Of a stretch of DNA of 64,000 nt, positions 54,939 through 64,000 are shown piece after piece (positions within the stretch are counted from its first letter, which is position 1; every line of letters begins with the position of its first letter). Both the position numbers and the translations under genes were made by a program. Below the pieces are notes generated by a model that saw only the letters and a program-made list of their open reading frames with translations, was not told the DNA's origin and searched no databases. The stretch lies in assembly GCA_037102815.1 (NCBI GenBank), contig BTPP01000001.1, forward strand, positions 4,799,001-4,863,000. The letters run 5' to 3'. This DNA comes from Neurospora intermedia. Taxonomy: Eukaryota > Ascomycota > Sordariomycetes > Sordariales > Sordariaceae.

Positions 54939-56009
54939 ATGCGAACAACCACTTCGCGCTCCATACGAATCTTCACCAACTCTGTTATTGCAAACTTGAC
55001 CCGACCGAAAAGCTCGACTTACCACCACCAGCCATTTTCTGCCCTTCCCACCACCACCCGTCTACTCCTTCATTCTCAAATCCGCAAGATGGCTTCCTCG
55101 ACCACGCACCCGATCCTCCTCAAGAAGCCAGTCAAGCTAGCTTGTATCCAACTTGCCAGCGGCGCCGACAAGTCCGCCAACCTCTCGCACGCCGCCGACA
55201 AGGTGCGCGAGGCCGCTTCAGGCGGCGCCAACATTGTCGTTCTTCCCGAATGCTTCAACTCTCCTTACGGCTGCGACTTCTTCCCCTCGTACGCCGAGCA
55301 GCTCCTTCCTTCACCTCCGACTGCCGAGCAGAGCCCGTCCTTCCACGCGCTCTCCGCGATGGCTCGTGACAACGGCATCTACCTAGTGGGGGGTTCGATC
55401 CCCGAGCTCGCCATCGAGGAAGGCACGGAGGACAAAAAGACATACTACAACACGAGCTTGGTTTTCGGCCCCGACGGCAAACTGCTTGCATCGCATCGTA
55501 AAGTGCATCTGTTCGATATCGATATTCCGGGCAAGATCAAGTTTAAGGAGAGCGATGTGTTGTCGCCCGGTAACAGCGTGACGCTGGTGGATTTGCCCGA
55601 CTACGGCCGCATCGCCGTGGCCATCTGCTATGATATTCGGTTCCCGGAGCTGGCCATGATTGCAGCCCGGAAGGGTTGCTTTGCTCTCGTTTATCCGGGC
55701 GCGTTCAATACCACAACCGGTCCGCTGCATTGGCGGCTGCAGGGACAGGCGAGGGCCATGGACAACCAAATTTACGTGGCCCTATGCAGTCCGGCGAGGG
55801 ATATGAGCGCGAGTTACCATGCGTATGGTCACAGCCTGATCGTCGACCCCATGGCCCGAGTATTAGTAGAGGCGGAGGAGAGCGAGACAATTGTGAGTGC
55901 AGAGCTTGACGGGACAAAGATCGAGGAGGCGAGGTCGGGCATTCCTCTAAGGGATCAGCGGAGGTTTGATATCTATCCTGACGTAAGCCAGGCGAAGGTG
56001 AGTTCCTAA
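54939..56009 (+). CDS. Nit2/omega-amidase-like carbon-nitrogen hydrolase
   Basis: A single exon of 356 residues. The nitrilase-superfamily catalytic triad is visible: Glu104 in VVLPECFNSPYG, Lys188 in HRKVHLFDIDIPG and Cys230 in AICYDIRFPE. The sequence between them (DIDIPGKIKFKESD, LVYPGAFNTTTGPLHW) is that of the Nit2/omega-amidase branch (yeast Nit3). This branch hydrolyses alpha-ketoglutaramate and alpha-ketosuccinamate to the keto acids plus ammonia. Residues 1-50 are Arg/Ser/Thr-rich without acidic residues, like a mitochondrial presequence. Met51 (KMASSTTHP) starts the conserved core and may serve as a second start for a cytosolic form. The gene is convergent with spermidine synthase. 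Confidence 0.93.
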   Translation: MRTTTSRSIRIFTNSVIANLTRPKSSTYHHQPFSALPTTTRLLLHSQIRKMASSTTHPILLKKPVKLACIQLASGADKSANLSHAADKVREAASGGANIVVLPECFNSPYGCDFFPSYAEQLLPSPPTAEQSPSFHALSAMARDNGIYLVGGSIPELAIEEGTEDKKTYYNTSLVFGPDGKLLASHRKVHLFDIDIPGKIKFKESDVLSPGNSVTLVDLPDYGRIAVAICYDIRFPELAMIAARKGCFALVYPGAFNTTTGPLHWRLQGQARAMDNQIYVALCSPARDMSASYHAYGHSLIVDPMARVLVEAEESETIVSAELDGTKIEEARSGIPLRDQRRFDIYPDVSQAKVSS

Positions 56010-56389
56010 CTCGCCGGGCTTCATCGTAATGTATTGATTTGTGTGTTACATTCCGAACGTTTTGATCAGTTGTGTAGCCATCACGTTATCAATTTTTTCT
56101 GATTTGTATGTAACATTGCGAGGCGAATCTGATATATTTTGTATCAACAGCCTCGCGCGCAGGGTTGTTCAAAGGAGCGATGTTTCCAGAGCACCCTTCC
56201 CTGCGCTGACCCGCTATCTTTGGTATCTTTGGTAGAAGCATGTTGGAGATCCGCCAACATATCTCGACTGTCCCCCTTTCCCATTCCCGGAAATTGTGCT
56301 ATGCGGCCCTAACCATGAAGATTCGGTGCCATGACGGCGTCATATAGTCATCACCAGTATTTCGTTTATCTTTCGTCAAAGCAAGCTCT
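56010..56389. other. convergent 3' region Nit2-like / spermidine synthase
   Basis: 380 bases shared by two 3' ends; no feature beyond probable UTRs. Confidence 0.6.
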
Positions 56390-58102
<1,713 letters not shown>

Positions 58103-61100
58103 CTTGAAGGATTGGTAGAGACCGGTCGACCTGGAGAAGAAGCGGTTGTTGATTTGGCTGGACGATGTCAGGATTCGAGTCCTGGAGAAGCAGCGACGGA
58201 GTAGGAAAGCCAGCGTGAAAACTCAATTCATTCAGTTCCGCCTTGCGTTGGAGGGGCCAGTGACCACGCACAATTCGCACTCTAGAAGGGGTCCAATCAC
58301 ACCAATCACGCAGGTCTCTGAACAACATGAAAATTTTTCTGGACCTTTTCCCCCTCCAGCACCATGACCTATGAGCGAATGAAAACGTGGCTGACAGTGC
58401 AACTGTGGAGAGACCTTGTACTCAAGCTGTTGTCGCATCTGAAAGTGCAGCTGCAGAAGCACGTGGAAAACAGCCGGATGGTTGCCAGGAGCAACTGTGA
58501 AATAGAGCTGCGTGAGCACAGGGCAAGAGGAGCACAGTAGTGTACAGTACGGTATGTAGTTTGATCTCAATGCCAAAGACCACCTTCACATACGCAGTAT
58601 GTACGATCCCAGAAAGTCTACTGTTTCAAACCTTCCAAAGATACCCCAATGTATTGTCTTGATTTCCTCTTTGGCTTTCTTTGGCATGTATTCTGGACTA
58701 CGAGCAGACCCGATACTTCCGCTCATATGCGAACCTCCGATTCATCCATCATACGTTTTCCATGTGTTCAATCCAAGGCGTTCGAGGTTTCCGGCGGCTT
58801 TCGAAGGCTTGGGGTAAATACGGTAGCAATGGACTGTACGTGGAATGACTATATACCTCTACAGAACCCTAGGTATGCCTTCGGTACCAGGCACTGCAGT
58901 TCAGCTCACCTACCAACTCACGATGCCAAAGTTGTGAGATACGGCTTTTGGTCCCAAAATGGACATCGGCTTCGGGCGTAGCGTCATCGCTGGCTAGGAC
59001 ATGGCGCTTGTGCTGTGTACCAGCACTTTCCTCGCAAGGTTGGGAAGATGAGACTTATTTGTACCACATATCGCGAGCGGTCAAGCGAGCGAGACACGGC
59101 GGGTCGACGCCGGAGAGCTACGCAGGACGAAGCATTTAGCAAAAATGAGATTCCGATTGCAGTCAGTGATCTCACTATGCTAAAGGTTGAGAGCCGCGGC
59201 ATGTGAGATCTGGCATAACGACGGCGTAGACGTGGCTCTCAATTGTGCTTTGAGGGTTTCTTCCTTCCTCGACGTTGAAGGCTTCAAACCGATGATCATC
59301 ACTACAACTTGTACCGGCCGAGGTTCTGGTTTTCGACATTGGCGAAAATAATTTCACAGGAGGCTGAAGGTAAATTATTCCCAAGTCCACTACGGTCGCT
59401 GATGTCGATCTTCTGCATGGATCGGGCCCAATGAAGACCTGGGGCGGAACAGATAGACCTGGGGCGGAACAGATAGACCCAGCACGTTTCATGTCGTACA
59501 AATTCGATTAAACACTGCAATCGAGCAAGGTCGAACCTTGATATCCGAAAACTTGGGTTAACAAACTACACTATATCATATACGCTAGCAAAATGAATGT
59601 TATTCACAGGCAGCACAGTGAAATTGTATGGTGGGTTGTACGTGTACCATGGCTGTGAACGTAGCTTGCTCTCCATGTGGTGCCGGTGGTGCCGGTGGTG
59701 GTGGTCCCAAGTTGGCTGCCAGATCGGGATATGGATCGACAAAAGTAAGATATGCAGTCGGGACAGTGTACTCACTTTGTACGACAAAGGTCTTTGAATT
59801 TTACACTATATGGAGTGTATGAACTTCGCGGGCCAACCCGCTTCAGATCAAAATGCAGTCTTTAGATAATCGTCAGCAGGAGGAACCGAGGATGCAATCT
59901 ACTCCGAGTCCCCTGGCGAGCCTAGGCCGGTAGAACATTCTTGGTGTGCAGGCGTGTTCTTTCATTACGCCATCAACGGCTCTACCACCTATTAGTTGCC
60001 CTGGGTCCACCGATGCCGATCAATATAACGGCGTCCGGGTCCCATTGTCAAGTTAATGTAGTATACGTAGAACAACGAAGTGGTTCCCCGAACCTGACGC
60101 GACCGGCGAACGTTCGTATAATGTAGTATGCTGGAACCGAGTGCAACGCATCATGTCATTTTGCCTATGGTTTCCTCTCGGCACGTCTTGCTTTCACAGG
60201 CTCAAGATGACCAAACGACATGTTGCTATTACATAGTGCAATGGCAGGGTGGCGGGCCTCAGAATGTCAATATCAAGAAAGCGACTGTACATGTCCCCAT
60301 TGATCCATGTTGTAGGTTCCTTGTTGGAGGCATTTCAGTCGTACCTGGTAGGATAGTATTTCTCGAGTCATCAAGATTTTGGGACGCCAGGCTCTTGTTA
60401 TTGTTATAGAAGAGGGAGTTGAGAGGTGCCGGTTCTGCCTTGCCTGTTCGTTTTTTTTTTTTTTTTTATTGAAACGGTTCCGGCCTCCTTTTCGAATAAA
60501 GGTTCTCTGCGAGTGATATCGACAATCTGCCCCTGCATATGCCGCTAGCACACGCAACGCCATACGCGCAACTGCCGTGATGTCCACCACCGGGACGATC
60601 ATCACCTTTCCTGGCGTTTCGACTAACGTTCTTTTGATGCTGAAAGTGCTTTATGAGTCCAGAACAAAGCTTGCCTGCTAAGAAAAGGGTCCACGCGGCC
60701 TTCAATCCCGTCGTTGCTGAAAGAGACGGCAATGTCCCCTATCTGCAGTTCGTTGTTGATTTGGTCCTGGATGTTTTTTCTTTTCTCGTGCAGCACATCC
60801 CTTCTACTGTAAAGGTCCAAGACCTGGAGTTTCTGGGAACATTCTGAGATGGGTAACTTTTCATCAGCCGCCCATCGACCATGTTTGCTTCTTTTGTTTC
60901 TTTGGAGCTCTGTTACCGCCCAGCAACTGCTCGGCAAATTTGCCTATCATTGAGACCGGCCAGGCCCAAGATAAACTGAGACATTACATCTCGATAGGTA
61001 CGGATAGAGAAGCGAAAGCCCCTGGGCTCAAGAAGGTTCTTACGCTTTGTTGCCTGGCTCTCGCCCTCACATGACCCCAAAACAGGGCCAAGAGCGACCC

Positions 61101-64000
61101 GATAGTGGTTCGGCCTGCCATTACCTATGTTTTTTAGACGAAGGCGAGCCGGGAGTCAAGCCCGAAAAAGAATGAGTTGTCGTTTGCAGGAATTTTGACA
61201 CTGTGCTGCAAGCTTAATAAATCCGGTGCTATTGATTTCTGTGAACCAGCCGCATCCGCGAAGCCCTCGCTCGCTTGCTTTCCTTTGCTCTGCTCGGGTA
61301 TGGTATGTCATGGGTCAATGCTTCACGAGGACAAGCCCCCCCTCTCCCCACCTCCCACCGGGGAGAGATGTTGGAAGGGTCCAGAAAACGCTATTGGTTG
61401 GAGGCCATGCGACGCTCCACCAGCTTGAGTTTGTCGTCAGGGCGCCCCGAATGGACTCGCGCAGTCAATCCAGTTTAGGCTCAGGGTCTGCGACAGGACC
61501 GCAGGGACCAACTCAGGGGGAAAAGATCAAATTTTGTGTACACTACACTGCACTAATTCTGTGAGGCTGGATTATTCAGCTGGGGAAGAAAGGGGAGATC
61601 GGAGAAAATCTGGATAATGAATGCGGGTAAGAGGCGATGCAATTTCCAAGATGTCGGGATATACGGATGAGCAAGCTGGCCAGGGGTTTGAGGGTTCCCT
61701 TAGTCATCGTGGAGCGTTGGAGATGGTCTACAGTAGTGTATAGGTCCCTCGGGCAGCGTACCCCTTACTTACCAGCCATGGCCCCGAACAAGCTCTGAGT
61801 AGGTACTGTGGTGATTGAGTGGGCCATGACAGTTCGAATGGGCTTCCTGCTTAGCTTACACTAGAGGTATGTCTACCACAACGAGATGAGCATCTGGATA
61901 TGCCCTCATGGGACTGCCCTGAACACACACTCGCAGATTCTAGCAAGGCGGGCGGCGGGAGGGTCGCAGTGTTTCAGTTGTGTGAACTTCCAAGTTCATC
62001 TCCCACCTCTGGACGGCCGATTGCGCAGTGTACTATGTAGTGTACCTGTTAGAATCGCCACCGTCATCTCCCGTCAGAAAAGATGGAAAACGCTCGCTTC
62101 CACGAGTGGAAACTTTGTGATCCATCACTGCCATTCCAAGTGCCGATGACCATTACCCGGAGTTATTGGATGCTTGGCAACAGTCCGTGGTTTGAGAAAA
62201 CGAGAAAGGAGAATATCTATCCATTTCACACTGTGCAGGTCGGATTCGTTTCTGCAGTTGTCTCAAAACATTAGAACTTGAGCTCTCAGCTTGCTCCAAC
62301 ACGTTGATGTCTTCCGGCTATCATTTGGCCATCTATTTATCGTCTTCGTCTTCGGGCGGCCAAGATGTCTGATTATGGATGCGATCTACTTCCGGTGTTT
62401 CGGGACCATGTGGCTGGAAACTTTTAGCCAGGTGAATCCCAGGAAACGGTGACGAATCCGTCCACGCCGTTCATCGGGTGACTGTGGTGTGCTCGTTTCT
62501 CGCCGTCGTCCTCACTCTCGGGACGGCTTTCTTTGGTTAGTATTGTGCATCCTTACCTCGAGTGGCCCCCTGGCTCCCTTGTGCGTGGTGGTGATGGCGC
62601 ATGTGCGGGCATGGGCAACAAGGGACTTCGAAACAGCGGACGGCATCGAAGAAAAGTTCCACTTTGGTCAATTGCCAGTTGCCCGGATGAACATTCTAGC
62701 GTCGTGGTCATACCAAAAGCGACCCGACCAAGTGCTGTAAGTATTCCCTTCTCTCAGCTCTTCAGTTAGGACATGGCAATTTCTTCAACCAAGTCTCACA
62801 ACGTGCCTGAGGTCGGTGGTTTTGCTGCAAAAGAGCGAAGCCACGAGTGCCCGATATGCAGGGCGGCCGTGGTCGGGGTCCAACCATGTGTATCTGCCGG
62901 TACACCCCCTGCCTCCCATGCCTGAACGCCCGCGTCAGAGATACTGCATTGTCGTTCACAGAAGTGAAGTGGAACGTCCAATTGGGATTCTACATTGCAT
63001 TGGTCTTCACTTCTGTAGAGGTAGGTACAAGTATGATGCGCAAGAAATACCCACATCGGGACTATTCCTGAGATTCCATATTGGCATTAGAGGAGGTAAC
63101 TGCACAGCCACCAGGTGCCCTGGGCACTACCGAAACGGGAGTGACACTGGCCCAAGGCATCGATGGAAGGCACTCGCGCACTGCACCTTTCTTCCATCAG
63201 GCAGGGGCGACCCGGACGGGGGATTTGGATTAGAGCAGTGGGCCAGAAATGGAACCTACCAGGTAGGTGGTACTTTTAGGGAGCTAGGGCGGCATGAGCG
63301 AGCGAGTGGCAGGAGCGACGGAACTGCCTTGTGTGCAGGTGGGTTGGCTCCCACCACACTCCCGTCGCTTGTCTGTCCCATTCGGGCACCCATTCACTGG
63401 GCTGCTTGGTTCCATGTTCAGAGGTCGCAACTGGAGGCAACAGAACCTAGAGGTAACCGAGTGGAAAAGGGACCTCTACAGTAGTCTAGGTACGTAGAAC
63501 TGATACCCTAGGTAGCGTAGAGGTGTGTACAGTACATAGTAGAGGTAGGTAAAACCGGGTTCTCTGACTCGTCTGGAGTGCTTGTCCTCCTGCCCGTTTC
63601 CGGCCTCGCCCATGCTTCGTTCCCTTGTTCCGTCCGTCGCCGTTAGGTCGTCGCCCGCCTGCCCGTCCGCCCATGCTTTTTTTGATCTCCGACGATGGTG
63701 TGATCGTCCCTGTCTCCATTGCTACACAAACCCTGGTACACTAACATCGTCGCTTGTTCCTGGTTCACGAGCGGCCCTGTCATTTCTGCATTGCGGTGAT
63801 TTCACTAGTCCGGCCTGCTTTATCTCGCTGCAGAGCTCACTCCCTTGCAATTGTTGTCGATGCTACTGTGATGTTCATACATGGAAGCCGCTTATACATC
63901 CTCTTTTGTCTTTGCCCAGCTTTCTTATTTTCCCTCCCCCTTCCCACCCACGCGCACCCTTTTTCTACTCCCGTTTTTAACGGTCTGATCTGCGTTGGTC
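58103..64000. other. long terminal region without a supported gene
   Basis: About 5.9 kb. Frames of 80-220 codons occur (for example 62816-63484) but overlap others, begin at non-ATG sites and match nothing known. Noted: a 20-bp tandem duplication at 59435-59474, TACACTAC/GTAGTGTA motifs near 58535, 61538 and 62028, and a dense AGGTAGGTA-type cluster at 63480-63552. The last 450 bases are C/T-rich and look like the leader of a plus-strand gene beyond the right edge. Confidence 0.45.
59435..59474. repeat. 20-bp perfect tandem duplication
   Basis: AGACCTGGGGCGGAACAGAT occurs twice back to back (59435-59454, 59455-59474), followed by a partial third start AGACC. No coding context. Confidence 0.9.

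Noticed and set aside
55385-55405. GGGTTCGATCCCC resembling a tRNA T arm
   Set aside because: It lies within the coding frame of the Nit2-like gene (VGGSIPEL) and has no cloverleaf around it.
59515-59590. tRNA-like block on the minus strand (GTGTAGTTTGTTAAC ... CAAGGTTCGACCTTG)
   Set aside because: T arm and a D-arm-like piece are present, but the acceptor ends do not pair and the anticodon stem is poor. At most a decayed tRNA-derived relic.
62816-63484. 222-codon open frame
   Set aside because: Starts at a non-ATG codon, overlaps other frames, spans AGGTAGGTA spacer motifs and has no recognisable domain.

Overview
This is a nuclear segment from a filamentous ascomycete, most likely a Sordariomycete and probably close to the Sordariales. 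The reasons are short spliceosomal introns (mostly 50-100 bp, with GTRNGT donors, CTRAY branch points and YAG acceptors), GC-rich third codon positions, a dispersed single 5S rRNA gene, intron-bearing tRNAs, polyQ/polyH tracts and fungus-specific families. The species is inferred from general features, not identified. Sixteen protein genes are modelled (one runs off the left edge), along with one pseudogene, one 5S rRNA gene and two tRNA genes. No transposon, virus, CRISPR array or secondary-metabolite cluster is visible. Most genes are conserved single-copy housekeeping genes. Layout: 0-20 kb holds a partial unknown gene (-), a CLPTM1-like ER membrane protein (-), a LOG-family phosphoribohydrolase (+), proteasome alpha6/PSMA1 (-) divergent from VPS55 (+), bifunctional PABA synthase (-), TRAPPII subunit Trs120 (-) and a degenerate SDR (-). 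20-33 kb holds GET3 (+) convergent with the cleavage/polyadenylation factor MPE1 (-), a PRELI/UPS lipid-transfer protein (+) and a secreted S10 serine carboxypeptidase (-). 34-39 kb holds mitochondrial release factor 1 (-) divergent from cytosolic tryptophanyl-tRNA synthetase (+), followed by the 5S rRNA gene (+). 40-42 kb is a gene-poor stretch with tRNA-Val(AAC), an intron-containing tRNA-Ile(AAT), both on -, and a decayed GH10 xylanase gene. 43-59 kb holds glutamine synthetase (-, with an unusual split start codon and a very long intron), a long gene-poor stretch, an orphan AT-hook protein (-) divergent from a Nit2/omega-amidase-like hydrolase (+), and spermidine synthase (-). 59-64 kb has no convincing gene. 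The genes do not form one pathway. Themes that recur are protein biogenesis (mtRF1, TrpRS, 5S, tRNAs), endomembrane traffic (Vps55, Trs120, Get3, CLPTM1-like) and nitrogen/amino metabolism (glutamine synthetase, omega-amidase, PABA synthase, spermidine synthase). The observations most worth a second look are: the glutamine synthetase gene whose first coding exon is only the ATG; the KMSAS signature of TrpRS split by an intron and carried on a 28-nt exon; in-frame tandem splice donors in spermidine synthase; the sequence-divergent but apparently base-paired 5S gene; the GH10 pseudogene; an SDR lacking both cofactor and catalytic signatures; and a recurrent AGGTAGGTA-type motif in intergenic DNA.
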